Notes under the pieces: model-generated | Databases searched by the model: none | The model's input: only the letters and a program-made list of their open reading frames with translations | Told to the model about the DNA's origin: nothing | Translations under genes and position numbers: made by a program | Part shown: positions 43,988 through 54,103 of the stretch, piece after piece | Layout of the letters: each line of letters starts with the position of its first letter | Position numbering within the stretch: position 1 is the first letter of the stretch | Assembly (NCBI GenBank): GCA_963844435.1 | Contig: CAWJOG010000003.1 | Coordinates: 1-64,000, forward strand | Source: JBDSLU01 sp963844435 | GTDB taxonomy: Bacteria > Acidobacteriota > Vicinamibacteria > Vicinamibacterales > Vicinamibacteraceae | Direction of reading: 5' to 3' | DNA length: 64,000 bases

Positions 43988-45574
43988 ATGCCGAGACCCA
44001 TCACAATTGCCTGTGCCCTGCTCTGTGTGGGGGCCACCCATGCCGCCGCTCAAACTCCGCCCCCGTCCGCCGAGGCGTGCGCCGCGCTCTCGTCGCTGCA
44101 GCTGCCGGGCCTCACGCTGACCGAGGTCAAGAGCCAGCGCGTCGCGGCAGGCCCGGCACCAGCGCCCGGCCCCGGCGCTCCCGCGATGGGCACGCTCCCC
44201 GCGTACTGCCGCATCGACGCCGTGATCGATCGGCGGACCGGTCTTGATGGGAAGCGCTACGGCATCGGCTTCGCAGTCGCGTTGCCCGACGACTGGAACG
44301 GCCGGCTGCTGATGCAGGGCGGCGGCGGCCTCAACGGCCGCGTCGCGCCGCCCGTCGGCGGCGTCGCGGCGGGCGACACGCCGGCGCTCGCCCGCGGCTT
44401 CGCGGTGGTGACGACCGACACCGGCCACGAGGGCGCGGGTTTCGACGCCTCTTTCATGCGCGACCAGCAGGCCGGGCTCGACTTCGCCTACATTGCCGTC
44501 GGGCGCGTGGCGCTCGCCGCGAAGGACGTCGTCGCGCGCTACTACGGCCGGCCCGCCGCCAAAGCCTACTTCGCCGGCTGCTCGACCGGCGGCCGCGAAG
44601 GCATGCTCATGACGCAGCGGTATCCGGCCTACTTCGACGGCATCATCGCCGGCGCGCCGGCGATGCGCACCGGCCACTCGAACCTTGCGGTGCGCGCGAT
44701 GCGCGTGGCGTTCAACCGGCTCGCACCACCGGACGCCGCCGGCAAGCCGCAGCCCGCGCTGGCCTTCTCCGACGCCGATCGCAAGGCGGTGATCCAGGGC
44801 CTGCTCGACGCGTGCGACGCCAACGACGGCGCGAAGGACGGCCTGATCTTCGACACGGGCGGGTGCCGCTTCTCGCCGGCGTCGCTGGCGTGCAAGGGCC
44901 CGAAGGCGGACGGCTGCCTGTCGGCGCCGCAGGTGGCGGCGATCGAGAAAGCCTTCGCCGGGCCGCGCGATTCGAAGGGTCGCCAGGTCTATCCGAAGTT
45001 CCTCTACGACACCGGCATCGTCACGGCGGGCCCAGGCATTCCGGGCATCCTGATGCCGAACGCGGGCTCGCCCGTTCCGCCCGTGCCCGGGTTCGAGCAG
45101 GACGTCGACGCCGAGGCGCGGGTGGCCGAGGAGGACGCGCAGCAGGCGCTGACCGACACGGCCAGCTGGACGAACCTGGGCACGTTCTCGGGTCGCGGCG
45201 GCAAGCTGCTCTTCTTCCACGGCGTCAGCGACCCCTGGTTCTCGGCGTGGGACACGGTCGAGTACTACGACCGGCTCGCCGCGGCCAACGGCGGCGCGGA
45301 CGCGGTGCGGACCTGGAGCCGCCTGTTCCTCTCGCCAGGCATGGGCCACTGCGGCGGCGGGGCCGGCGCGCTCGATCGGTTCGACCTGCTGACGCCGCTC
45401 GTCGAGTGGGTGGAGAAGGGCACGGCGCCGGACGCGGTGCCCGCGACGGGGCGCAGCGCCCCGGGACGCAACGACGCGCGACGCAGCCGGCCGCTGTGCG
45501 CCTACCCGAAGCACGCGCACTACAAGGGCACCGGCGATCCCGAGGTCCTCGCGAGCTACGAGTGCCGGCCGTGA
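43988..45574 (+). CDS. Secreted tannase/feruloyl esterase family protein
   Basis: Intact 528-residue enzyme of the fungal-tannase/FaeB-like family. A Sec signal (ITIACALLCVGATHAAAQ) precedes YCRIDAVIDRR, LPDDWNGRLLMQGGGGLNG, VVTTDTGHEG and the nucleophile FAGCSTGGREGMLMTQRYP, in which the Cys before Ser belongs to the family's CS-D-HC disulfide-linked triad. LLFFHGVSDPWFSAW gives the Asp, and LSPGMGHCGGG gives the His with its Cys. ATG 43988 has AGGAG at ideal distance and is preferred over GTG 43985. It should release ferulate, coumarate or gallate-type acids from esters outside the cytoplasm, feeding the adjacent transporter and Fcs. Confidence 0.9.
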   Translation: MPRPITIACALLCVGATHAAAQTPPPSAEACAALSSLQLPGLTLTEVKSQRVAAGPAPAPGPGAPAMGTLPAYCRIDAVIDRRTGLDGKRYGIGFAVALPDDWNGRLLMQGGGGLNGRVAPPVGGVAAGDTPALARGFAVVTTDTGHEGAGFDASFMRDQQAGLDFAYIAVGRVALAAKDVVARYYGRPAAKAYFAGCSTGGREGMLMTQRYPAYFDGIIAGAPAMRTGHSNLAVRAMRVAFNRLAPPDAAGKPQPALAFSDADRKAVIQGLLDACDANDGAKDGLIFDTGGCRFSPASLACKGPKADGCLSAPQVAAIEKAFAGPRDSKGRQVYPKFLYDTGIVTAGPGIPGILMPNAGSPVPPVPGFEQDVDAEARVAEEDAQQALTDTASWTNLGTFSGRGGKLLFFHGVSDPWFSAWDTVEYYDRLAAANGGADAVRTWSRLFLSPGMGHCGGGAGALDRFDLLTPLVEWVEKGTAPDAVPATGRSAPGRNDARRSRPLCAYPKHAHYKGTGDPEVLASYECRP

Positions 45575-45604
45575 GGCACGCGCCCGCCGTCCGTGGAGCC
45601 GCCG

Positions 45605-46943
45605 ATGGCCGCACCCGTCGTTGACGTCGGCCGGCTGCTCGACGACGGCCGCGGCAGCGGTTATCAGCGCTGGCTCGTCGCGCTGACCGCGCTCACCATC
45701 GTCTTCGATGGCATCGACAACCAGTTGATGGGGGTGGCCATTCCCACCCTCATGCGCGAGTGGTCGGTGCCGCGCAGCGCGTTCGCCCCGGTGGTCTCGC
45801 TCGGCTACCTCGGGATGATGACCGGCGGCGCGATCGCCGGCCTCGCCGGCGATCGCTACGGGCGCCGCACCGCGCTGCTCGGGTGCCTGTTCGTCTTCGG
45901 CGTGATGACCATGGCGGTGGTGGCGGCGGACGGCGTCGCGGCGCTCGGCGCCCTCCGCTTCCTCGCGGGGCTCGGCCTGGGCGGCGCCATTCCCAACGCG
46001 GCCGCGCTCTCCGGCGAGTACGTCCCGCTCCGGCATCGCCCGCTCGCCGTGACCGTGACGATCGTGTGCGTGCCGCTCGGCGCGACGCTGGCCGGGCTCG
46101 CGGCGATCCCGGCGCTGCCGGCGATCGGGTGGCGCGGGCTCTTCTTTGCCGGCGGCGCGCTGCCGTTCGTCGCCGCGCTGGTGCTGCCGTGGCTCCTGCC
46201 CGAATCGCCGCGCTTCCTCGCGCGCCTCCCGCATCGGCGGCCGGAGCTGATCGCCACCCTGCGTCGCATGCGCTTCGCCGTGCCGGACGACACGACGTTC
46301 GCCGATCCCGCGCCGGCTGCCGCGTCGCGCGTGCCGGTCGTCGCGCTGTTCACGCCCGAGCGGCGGGGCGACACGATCGCGCTGTGGGTGGCGTTCTTCT
46401 CGTGCCTCCTCGCGGTCTATCTCGGCTTCAGCTGGATCCCGTCGCTGCTCAGCGCCGCCGGCTTCCCATCGTCGATTGCGAGCACCGGCATCGCCGCGTT
46501 CAACCTGGGCGGGGTCGCCGGCGCGCTGGCGGGCGGCGTGTGCATCACCCGGTGGGGCTCGCGCGTGTCGATGCTGGCGCTGGCCGGCTCTGGCGGTGGC
46601 GAGCGCCGCGGCGATGAGCCTGATGCCGATCATCGCCACCGCGCCGGTCGGCCCGCTCGTCGCGATGCTGGCGATCACGGGCGCGCTCATCAACGGCGTG
46701 CAGACGACGATGTACGCGCTCGCCGTGCACGTCTATCCGGCGTCGATTCGCGCCACGGGCACCGGCAGCGCCGCCTCCTTCGGGCGCATCGGCGCGGTGA
46801 TCAGCGGATACGTCGGCGCCTGGGCCCTCGAGTACCGAGGCGCGCTGTCGTTCTTCGGCACGATCGCATTCGCCATGCTGGTGTGCTGCGCCGCGCTGGC
46901 CGCGATCCGCCGCCACGTGCCGGGCTCCCGGAGCGGACGGTGA
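45605..46943 (+). CDS. MFS transporter, aromatic acid:H+ symporter-like (one frameshift)
   Basis: Twelve-helix major facilitator of about 445 residues. TM1 contains LTIVFDGIDNQLMGVAIPTL, whose conserved D-G-x-D fits the AAHS family of 4-hydroxybenzoate/protocatechuate permeases (PcaK-like). The loop GLAGDRYGRRTALL is the MFS signature between TM2 and TM3, and the N-half ends with LPWLLPESPRFLARLP. The second half includes VALFTPERRGDTIALWVAFF and, after a shift near 46590 where one extra T can be identified, AVASAAAMSLMPIIATA to the end. Located after the feruloyl esterase, it probably imports hydroxycinnamates or hydroxybenzoates. Confidence 0.86.
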
Positions 46944-46973
46944 AGGCGGCGCGTGAGGTACGCTGCTGATACC

Positions 46974-47585
46974 GTGACCCTCGACGAACAGTTCGGCCCG
47001 ATCGACATCTATCTCTTCGACCAGATCCTGCGGCGCCGCATCGCACCAGGCGACCGGATCGTCGACGCCGGCTGCGGGATGGGCCGGAACCTCGTCTACC
47101 TGCTGCGCGAGGGCTACGACGTCCATGGCGCCGACGCCGATCCCGACGCGATCGCCGAGGTGCGCGCGCTGGCCGCCCGCCTGGCGCCGTCGCTGCCGCC
47201 GGAGAACTTCCGCGTCGAGCCGCTCGAGCAGCTCTCGTTCCCCGAGCGCTCGGCGTCCGTCGTCATCAGCAGCGCGGTGCTGCACTTCGCTCGTGACGAC
47301 GCCCAGTTCGAGGCGATGCTGGCCGGCTCGTGGCGTGTGCTGGCCTCCGGCGGGATGTTCTTCTGCCGGCTCGCCTCGACGATCGGCATCGAATCGCAGG
47401 TCGAGCGGCTCGGCAGCGAGGGTCGCCGCTACCGGCTTCCGGACGGCACCGCGCGCTACCTGGTCGACGAGCCGCTGCTCATGGCGCTGACGCGACGGCT
47501 GGGCGGCCGGCTGCTCGATCCGTTGAAGACGACCGTGGTGCAGGGCCAGCGGTCGATGACCACGTGGGTCGTCCGGAAGGACTGA
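46974..47585 (+). CDS. Class I SAM-dependent methyltransferase
   Basis: Intact methyltransferase of about 203 residues. The SAM motif is IVDAGCGMGRNLVYLLREGY, followed by VHGADADPDAI, SASVVISSAVLHFARDD and LASGGMFFCRLASTIG. GTG 46974 (VTLDEQFGPIDIYLFDQIL) is chosen because the conserved sequence begins there; GTG 46953 would add seven unconserved residues. It follows the MFS gene closely, so it may be the last gene of the aromatic unit, although nothing in it indicates an aromatic substrate. Confidence 0.78.
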   Translation: MTLDEQFGPIDIYLFDQILRRRIAPGDRIVDAGCGMGRNLVYLLREGYDVHGADADPDAIAEVRALAARLAPSLPPENFRVEPLEQLSFPERSASVVISSAVLHFARDDAQFEAMLAGSWRVLASGGMFFCRLASTIGIESQVERLGSEGRRYRLPDGTARYLVDEPLLMALTRRLGGRLLDPLKTTVVQGQRSMTTWVVRKD

Positions 47586-47596
47586 CGCCGCGGCCG

Positions 47597-48302
47597 CTAC
47601 GGCAAGGGGCTGCGCCGGCGGACGTCCACGCCACCGGTCCGGCCGATGAACACCGTGTCGATCTCGTCCAGGAAAAGCCCGTGCTCGACGAGGCCGGGCA
47701 CCTGCGCGAGGTGCGCGGCGAGGCCCAGGGCGTCCTCGATGGGCCCGAACGCCGTGTCGAAGATGAAGTTCCCCTGATCGGTTCGGAACGGCGATCCATC
47801 GGCGCCGCGCCGCCGCGTCGCGGTGCCGCCCAACTCGGCCAACGCCCGCATGACCCAGGCGCCGGCGAAGGGGAGGACCTCGATCGGCACCGGGAAGGCG
47901 CCGAGCCGCGCCACCACCTTGCTCGAGTCGACGATGATGCTCACGCGATCCGAAGCCGCCGCCACCACCTTCTCACGCAGCAGCGCCCCACCGCCGCCCT
48001 TGATGGCGCGCAGCGCCGGATCGATCTCGTCGGCGCCGTCGATGGTCAGGTCGAGCCGCGCGATGTCGTCGAACGGGCGGACCGTCAGCCCCACGGAGCG
48101 GGCCAGCGCTCTCGGTCGCACGTGACGTCGCGACGCACTCGACCCGCAGCCCCTGCGCGACGCGGCGGCCCACCGCCCTCACGGCGCAGGCGGCGGTGCT
48201 GCCGCTGCCGAGACCGACCAGCATGCCGTCGCCGATCTCCGCCACCGCGGCCTCGGCGGCAGCAGCCCTTTCGGCGTCCCGGTCTTCCGAGCTCGTCGAC
48301 AC
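47597..48302 (-). CDS. rpiA: RpiA: ribose-5-phosphate isomerase A (one frameshift)
   Basis: Pentose-phosphate enzyme interconverting ribose 5-phosphate and ribulose 5-phosphate, about 235 residues. The phosphate loop is MLVGLGSGSTAA; after the shift come LDLTIDGADEIDPALRAIKG and GGGALLREKVVAAAS, the catalytic blocks, then NFIFDTAFGPIEDA. An extra A near 48112 (GAG-A-GCG) accounts for the shift. An intact copy would be needed in most bacteria, so this break argues for sequence error. Start is GTG 48302. Convergent with the methyltransferase at 47585. Confidence 0.88.
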
Positions 48303-48311
48303 AGCCTAAGT

Positions 48312-48325
48312 TGTAACCCTTTACA
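48312..48325. promoter_or_regulatory. Short AT-rich palindrome upstream of rpiA
   Basis: TGTAA and TTACA form an inverted repeat with a 4-base spacer, 10 bp upstream of the rpiA start and 12 bp downstream of the RND permease stop. It could be an operator or part of the rpiA promoter. With so short a gap no separate promoter elements can be assigned. Confidence 0.3.
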
Positions 48326-48336
48326 GGCCGGTCGTG

Positions 48337-51300
48337 TCAGCCGTGGCTCGACGACGGGGACGACATCGACATCGACGGCGCCAGGCCCGGCGCCGCTTCG
48401 ATGCCAGCGTCCTCCTGGACGGCGGCGGGTTCAGCGACCCGCGTGCGCGCCAGCAGCATGTAGATCGACGGCACGACGAACAGCGTGAAGACCGTGCCGA
48501 TGATCATGCCGCTGACCAGCATCACGCCGATGCTGTTCCGCGCGCCGGCGCCCGGGCCGGTGGCGATCACCAGCGGGAAGTGGCCGACGACCGTCGCCGC
48601 CGTGGTCATCAGGATCGGCCGCAGCCGCGTCTCCGACGCCTCGAGGATCGCCTGCAGCTTGGCCTTGCCGCTCTCCTGCAGGTGGTTGGCGAACTGGACG
48701 ATCAGGATGCCGTTCTTGGCGACCAGCCCGACCAGCGTGATCAGCCCGACCTGGCTGTAGATGTTCAGCGACGTGAAGCCGAGGAACGAGAACAGCAGCG
48801 CCCCGGCCACCGCGAGCGGCACTGATCCGGCGAGGATGATGAACGGATCGCGGAAGCTCTCGAACTGTGCCGCCAGCACAAGATAGATCAGCACCGCCGA
48901 GAGCAGCAACGTGCCGAGGAAGCGGCTGCCTTCCTTGCGGAGCTGGCGCGATTCGCCGGCGAAGTCGATCGTGGCGCCCTGCGGCAGCAGCGCGCGCGCC
49001 TCGGTTTCGAGGAACGACAGCGCCGCGTCGAGCGGCACGCCAGGCGGAATCACCCCCTGGATGCGCACAGAGTTGAGCTGCTGGAACTTCTTCAGCTCGC
49101 GCGGCTGCGCCGTGGTCTTCAGTTCTGCGAAGGTCGACAGCGGCACGAGCGCTGTGGTCGATCCCGCGGCGGCCGATCCGGCCACGTACATCCCGCTGAG
49201 CTGATCCGCCGTGAGCCGCTCCGTCCGTTTCACCTGCGGGATCACCTTGTAGCTGCGCCCCTGGATGCTGAAACGGTTGACGTAGTTGCCGCCCATCAGC
49301 GTCGAGAGATCCTGTCCGGCCTGCCTGAGGTCGACGCCCTGCGACCGCAGCTTGTCCCGGTCGAACACCACCTCGGTCTGCGGCTGGTCGTACTTCAGGT
49401 CGGCGTCGGCGAAGAGGAACATGCCGCTGGCGAACGCCTTCCCGACCAGCTGCTGGGCGATCTCGGCGAGCGGCTCCGGGCCGCCGGCCGTCGAGATGAC
49501 CATGTCGACGGGGAAGTCGCCGCCGCCGGGCAACGGCGGCGGGGTCAGCGGGATGGCCCGGATGCCCGGAATCTGCGAAAGCGGTCCGGCCACTTCCATC
49601 AGCAGCTGCTGCGTCGTCTTCGTGCGCTCGCTCCACGGCTTGGCCACGAAGCCGCCGAACCCTCCGGTCGGCGACGTCAGCTGGAAGATGTTCTTAGCTT
49701 CCGGAACTTTCCGGTAGACGTCGTGCACTTTCTGCGTGAACAGCGTGGTCTGGTCGATCGTTGAATTCGGCGCCGCCTGGATGATCGAGAAGACGACGCC
49801 CTGATCCTCGGCGGGCGCCAGCTCGCGCTGCGAGAACATGTAGAACGGCACCGTCACCACCGCGATGATGGCCCACAGGACGAGCACCACCGGGCGGTAG
49901 CGCAGCGTGCTCGCCAGCACGGTGGCGTAGACGCGGCGGACGCTGTCGAAGCGCCGGTTGATCCAGCCGGCGAAGCCGCGCTCGCTGTCCCCCGAGCGCA
50001 GCAGGGTGGCCCCCATCATCGGCGACAGGGTCAGCGCCACCACGCCGGAGACGATGACGGCGCCGGCGAGCGTGAACGCGAACTCACGGAAGAGCGCGCC
50101 GGTCAGCCCGCCCTGGATGCCGACGGGCGTGTAGACGGCGGCGAGCGTCAGCGTCATCGCGACGATCGGCCCGACCAGCTCGCGGGCCGCCGTCAGCGCC
50201 GCCTGGACGGGCGCCATGCCGGCGTGCAGATGACGCTCGACGTTCTCGACCATCACGATCGCGTCGTCCACGACGAGCCCGACGGAGAGCACGATTGCCA
50301 GCAGCGTGAGCAGGTTGATGGTGAAGCCGGCCGCGAGCATCAGGAAGACGGCGCCGATCAGCGAGATCGGAATCGCGACCACCGGGATGATCACCGCCCG
50401 TACCGAGCCCAGGAACAGGAAGATGACGAGAACGACGATCAGGAGCGTCTCGGTCAGGGTGCGCAGCACCTCGTGGATGGCGTCCTCGATGTAGGCCGTC
50501 GCGTCGTAGGGCACGCCGACCTTCATCCCGGCCGGCAGCTGGGCCTGGATGTTCGGCACTTCGGCGCGCACCCGCTCGACCACGTCGAGCGAGTTCGCCG
50601 TCGGCAGGACCCAGATGCCCATGAAGACCGCCGTTTCGCCGTCGAAGCGGACATCCTCCTCGTAGTTCTCGGCGCCCAGCACGACGTCCGCGATCTCGCC
50701 GAGGCGGACCACGACGCCGTTCTGCTCCTTGACGACCAGCTGGCGGAACTCCTCGGGCGTGCGCAGGTCGGTGTTGGCCACGAGGTTGACCGAGACCATC
50801 GACCCCTTGGTGCGGCCGAGCGCCGACAGATAGTTGTTGCGGGCCAGCGCCTCACGCAGCTCCGCCGGCGAGATACCCCGGGCAGCCATCTTCTCCGGCT
50901 GCAGCCAGATTCGCATCGCGAAGGTCCGCGCGCCCAGGATGTCGGCGCGCTGGACGCCGCTGACGGCGCTCAGCTTCGGCTGCACGACGCGGGTGAGGTA
51001 GTCGGTGATCTGGTTCTGATCGAGCCCGGGCGACGAGAAGCTCAGATACAGCGCGGCGAACTGGTTGTCGGCCATCTCCAGCTCGATCCGCGGCGCCTCG
51101 GCCTCGGGCGGCAGGTCGTTGCGGACCTGCGCCACCTTGGCCTGAATCTGCGTCAACGCCGCGTTGGTGTCGTAGTTCAGGTTCAGGTGCACGAGGATCG
51201 TGCTCAGCGACTGCGCGCTGGACGACTCGACGAAGTCGATGCCGTCGGCGCTGGCGATGACGCGCTCGAGCGGCGTCGTGATGAAGCCGCGGACCAGGTC

Positions 51301-51468
51301 GGCGTTGGCGCCGACGTAGGTGGTCGAGACGCGGACGACGGCGATGTCGCTGCGCGGGTACTGGCGGACGCTGAGGGCCCGGATCGACTGCAGCCCGGCG
51401 ATCAGGATCACCAGGTTGACGACGATCGCGAGGACCGGCCGCTTGATGAACAGGTCCGTGAACTTCAT
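48337..51468 (-). CDS. RND multidrug efflux permease, AcrB/MexF-like
   Basis: Intact 1043-residue inner-membrane proton/drug antiporter of the HAE1 family. It begins with FTDLFIKRPVLAIVVNLVIL and shows the two periplasmic-loop repeats, and transmembrane segments such as LLIVVLVIFLFLGSVRAVII. Helix 4 carries the proton-relay Asp pair in LSVGLVVDDAIVMVENVERH. Helices 10-12 include LGTLLLSAVLIYLVLAAQFE and LITLVGLVAKNGILIVQFAN. The short Ser-rich tail is variable. Its start shares one base with the adaptor stop (TGATG). It assembles with the adaptor and outer-membrane channel encoded upstream. Confidence 0.95.
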   Translation of the reverse strand: MKFTDLFIKRPVLAIVVNLVILIAGLQSIRALSVRQYPRSDIAVVRVSTTYVGANADLVRGFITTPLERVIASADGIDFVESSSAQSLSTILVHLNLNYDTNAALTQIQAKVAQVRNDLPPEAEAPRIELEMADNQFAALYLSFSSPGLDQNQITDYLTRVVQPKLSAVSGVQRADILGARTFAMRIWLQPEKMAARGISPAELREALARNNYLSALGRTKGSMVSVNLVANTDLRTPEEFRQLVVKEQNGVVVRLGEIADVVLGAENYEEDVRFDGETAVFMGIWVLPTANSLDVVERVRAEVPNIQAQLPAGMKVGVPYDATAYIEDAIHEVLRTLTETLLIVVLVIFLFLGSVRAVIIPVVAIPISLIGAVFLMLAAGFTINLLTLLAIVLSVGLVVDDAIVMVENVERHLHAGMAPVQAALTAARELVGPIVAMTLTLAAVYTPVGIQGGLTGALFREFAFTLAGAVIVSGVVALTLSPMMGATLLRSGDSERGFAGWINRRFDSVRRVYATVLASTLRYRPVVLVLWAIIAVVTVPFYMFSQRELAPAEDQGVVFSIIQAAPNSTIDQTTLFTQKVHDVYRKVPEAKNIFQLTSPTGGFGGFVAKPWSERTKTTQQLLMEVAGPLSQIPGIRAIPLTPPPLPGGGDFPVDMVISTAGGPEPLAEIAQQLVGKAFASGMFLFADADLKYDQPQTEVVFDRDKLRSQGVDLRQAGQDLSTLMGGNYVNRFSIQGRSYKVIPQVKRTERLTADQLSGMYVAGSAAAGSTTALVPLSTFAELKTTAQPRELKKFQQLNSVRIQGVIPPGVPLDAALSFLETEARALLPQGATIDFAGESRQLRKEGSRFLGTLLLSAVLIYLVLAAQFESFRDPFIILAGSVPLAVAGALLFSFLGFTSLNIYSQVGLITLVGLVAKNGILIVQFANHLQESGKAKLQAILEASETRLRPILMTTAATVVGHFPLVIATGPGAGARNSIGVMLVSGMIIGTVFTLFVVPSIYMLLARTRVAEPAAVQEDAGIEAAPGLAPSMSMSSPSSSHG

Positions 51469-52595
51469 CAGCTGTCTCCGGCTTCGGCGAGAGGTTGTTG
51501 GCGGGCTGCACGCTGTTGTTCACGCTGCACGGCCGCCCCATTGCGCAGCTTGAACACACCCGACGTGACGACCTCGTCACCGGCGCTGATGCCCGACAGC
51601 ACCGCGACGCGGTCGCCGCGGGTCGGCCCGACCTTGACGAACTGCTGCCGCACGCCGCGGTAGGTCCTGCCATCGGGGCCCTTGAGGTCGGCGAGGACGT
51701 AGACCGAGTCGCCGAAGGGCGCGTAGCCGATGGCGGACGCGGGCAGCGAGACGAACGAGCGCGTCGCGCCGGTGACGATCGACGTCTGCACGAACATACC
51801 TGGCCGCAGCTTGCCATCCGGGTTCGGCACCGTCGCCTGGACCTGGACGTTGCGCGTCGCCTGGTTGACGACCGAGTCGACGGCGGTGACGCGGCCGGCG
51901 AAGGCCGTGCCCGACAGCTCGTCGGCGGTAATCCGCACCGTTCCGCCGACGCGCACCCGCGCGGTGTCCTGCTGCGGCACGCCGAAGTTCACGTAGATCG
52001 GGTGCAGCGCCTGCAGCGGCACCACCGGGTCGCCGCCCGAGAGGTACTGCCCGAGGTTGACCTGACGGATGCCGAGGATGCCGGAGAACGGCGCCCGGAT
52101 CGTCTTGCGCGAGATGGATGCCTTGATCTCGCCGACCCTCGCGTCGGTCGACTTCTGTTCCGCCGCCGCCTGATCGAAGTCGGCCCGTGAGATCGCGCCG
52201 TCCGCGACGAGCGCCTGCATGCGCGCGAAGTTGAGGCGGGCCAGCTCGCGCTGCGCCTCCGCGGCGGCGAGCTGCGCCTGCTCCTGCCGCGTGTCGAGCT
52301 CGACGAGCACGTCGCCCTCGCGCACGGCGCGGCCCGGACTCGAAGGCGATGCGGGACACGAGCCCGGGAGATCGGCGCTGACCGTCACGCCCTGCACCGC
52401 GGCGGTCGTGCCGATCACCGGCAGCGTGTCCGGCCAGGGCTCGGCTTTGACCACGATCGTCGTGACGGCGTCGGGTGGCGGCTGCATCGCCGCGGCCTGA
52501 GCGGCGGCCGTCTGGATCTGCTGGAACTTGACCGTTCCCAGTCCGGCGAGCACGACTGCCACGAGAGCCAGCATCAGAAACATTCGCTTGAACAT
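51468..52595 (-). CDS. RND efflux periplasmic adaptor (HlyD/MexE-like)
   Basis: Membrane-fusion protein of 375 residues. An N-terminal anchor (FLMLALVAVVLAGLGTV) is followed by the lipoyl half-motif, an alpha-hairpin (EQAQLAAAEAQRELARLNFA), KTIRAPFSGILGIRQVNLGQ (second lipoyl half) and the beta-barrel part VNFGVPQQDTARVRVGG. The membrane-proximal region has GKLRPGMFVQTSI. About 11 residues after ADLPG (52325-52360) read as an unrelated Pro/Ser stretch. One missing base and one extra C restore VVSRIAFESG, the family's normal sequence, so the open frame hides a compensated double indel. Confidence 0.93.
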   Translation of the reverse strand: MFKRMFLMLALVAVVLAGLGTVKFQQIQTAAAQAAAMQPPPDAVTTIVVKAEPWPDTLPVIGTTAAVQGVTVSADLPGSCPASPSSPGRAVREGDVLVELDTRQEQAQLAAAEAQRELARLNFARMQALVADGAISRADFDQAAAEQKSTDARVGEIKASISRKTIRAPFSGILGIRQVNLGQYLSGGDPVVPLQALHPIYVNFGVPQQDTARVRVGGTVRITADELSGTAFAGRVTAVDSVVNQATRNVQVQATVPNPDGKLRPGMFVQTSIVTGATRSFVSLPASAIGYAPFGDSVYVLADLKGPDGRTYRGVRQQFVKVGPTRGDRVAVLSGISAGDEVVTSGVFKLRNGAAVQREQQRAARQQPLAEAGDS

Positions 52596-52638
52596 GAAAA
52601 GCCCTTTCGTCCGATTCGTTCGTCGGTGTGGTGGCGCC

Positions 52639-54073
52639 CTACGAGGCCGGTGCCGCGGACCCGGCGGCCGCGTCCGTGTTGCTCCAGCCGCCGCCGAGGG
52701 CGCGATACAGCTGGACGATCGAGGCGAGCTCCTGCTGGCGGAGCCGGGCGAGGTCGAGCTCGCTCCGGAACAGGTTGCGCCGCGCGTCGAGCAGCTGCAG
52801 GAAGTTGTCGACGCCGCCTTCGTAGCGCTGTCGCGACAGTCGCGTCGACGCCTCAGCGTCTCGACCAGGTGCTGCTGCTCGGCCCGCTGATCGGCGGTCT
52901 TGCGATAAGCCCGCGAGCGCGTCCGCGACTTCGCGCAGCGCGATGTGGATGGCGCGCTGGTAGCGCACGACCAGCTCGCGCTGCACCGCCTCGGCGTAGT
53001 GGACGTTGGCGCGCGTGCGGCCGGCGTTGAAGATCGGCGCGGCCGCGCCGAGCCCGGCCGACCACAGGCCGGCGCCGCCGCTGACCAGGCTGGAGAGCGA
53101 TCGGCTCTGGACGCCGAGGAAGCCCGTCAGGCTGATGCGCGGGAAGTACTCGGCCCGCGCCGCGCCGATCTCGGCGTTGGCCGCAATCAGCTCCTGCTCC
53201 ACCTGGCGGATGTCCGGCCGCCGCTCGAGCAGCGACGACGGCAGGCCCGCGGGCACCTGCGGCGGCACCGTCAGCGCCTCGATGGCGCGGCCGCGATCGA
53301 TATCGCCCGGAGCGCGGCCGAGCAGCAGGCTGAGCGCGTGTTCCTCCAGGGCGATGGCGCGTTCGGTGCTGGCCACCTGGCCGCGGGCGATGTAGAGCAG
53401 CTGCTCGGCCTGCCGCACGTCGAGGTTCGTGCCGACGCCGCGCTCCTGCCGCGCCCGCGTCAGCCGCAGGCCTTCCGTCCCGACGTCGGCGGTGCGGCGC
53501 GCGATGTCGAGCTCGAGATCGAGCGAGCGGAGCGCGAGGTAGCGCTCCATCACGTCGCCGATCAGGATGGTGACGACCGCGCGCTGCGCTTCCTCGGTGG
53601 CGAGATACCGCGCCCGCGACGACGCCTCGAGGCTGCGCAGGCGGCCCCACACGTCCAGCTCCCAGCTGAAGTCGACGCCGGCCTGGGCGTAGGTCGACGT
53701 CGCGATCGACGCCGTCCGGGATCGGCGTGGCGCCTTCGCGCGAGGCGCCGCTGGTGACGACGCCGGCGGAGGCGCCGATCGTCGGGAACCGCTCGCTGCG
53801 CTGGATGCGGTAGACGGCCCGGGCCTGCTGCACGCGCTCGGCGGCGATGCGCAGGTCGAAGTTCTGCTGCAGCGCCGTCGTGACGAGCGCGGTCAGCGCG
53901 GGATCGTCGAACAGCGCCGACCACTGGAGATCGGCGAGCGAGTCGGGGCTCGCGCCGGCGGGCGCACCGCGGAACGTGTCGGGCACCGGGACGTCCGGAC
54001 GCTGATAGCGCGGCCCGAGCGCGCAGCCGGCAGCGATGAGCGTGATCGAGAGCAGGAGGACGAGACGGGACAT
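52639..54073 (-). CDS. Outer-membrane efflux lipoprotein, NodT/OprM-like (frameshifted)
   Basis: TolC-type channel of about 475 residues. The lipoprotein signal ends in LIAAGCALGPRYQRPDVPVP, with the lipobox Cys. The barrel and coiled-coil repeats include LQQNFDLRIAAERVQQARAV, GTNLDVRQAEQLLYIARGQV, SSLLERRPDIRQVEQELIAA and LTGFLGVQSRSLSSLV, then GGVDNFLQLLDARRNLFRSE. The frame changes near 53705; another compensated shift is likely around 52860-52910, where the conserved sequence is locally lost. First of the three efflux genes; 43 bp precede the adaptor. Confidence 0.9.
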
Positions 54074-54103
54074 GAAGCGATGCCTTTCGAGCTGCGATGT
54101 CGT

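Noticed and set aside
42740..46693. Long minus-strand open frame of about 1,300 codons opposite metE-like, tannase and MFS genes
   Set aside because: Its product is Arg/Gly/Ala/His-rich with no motif, typical of antisense frames in GC-rich coding DNA, while the plus strand encodes three clear families.
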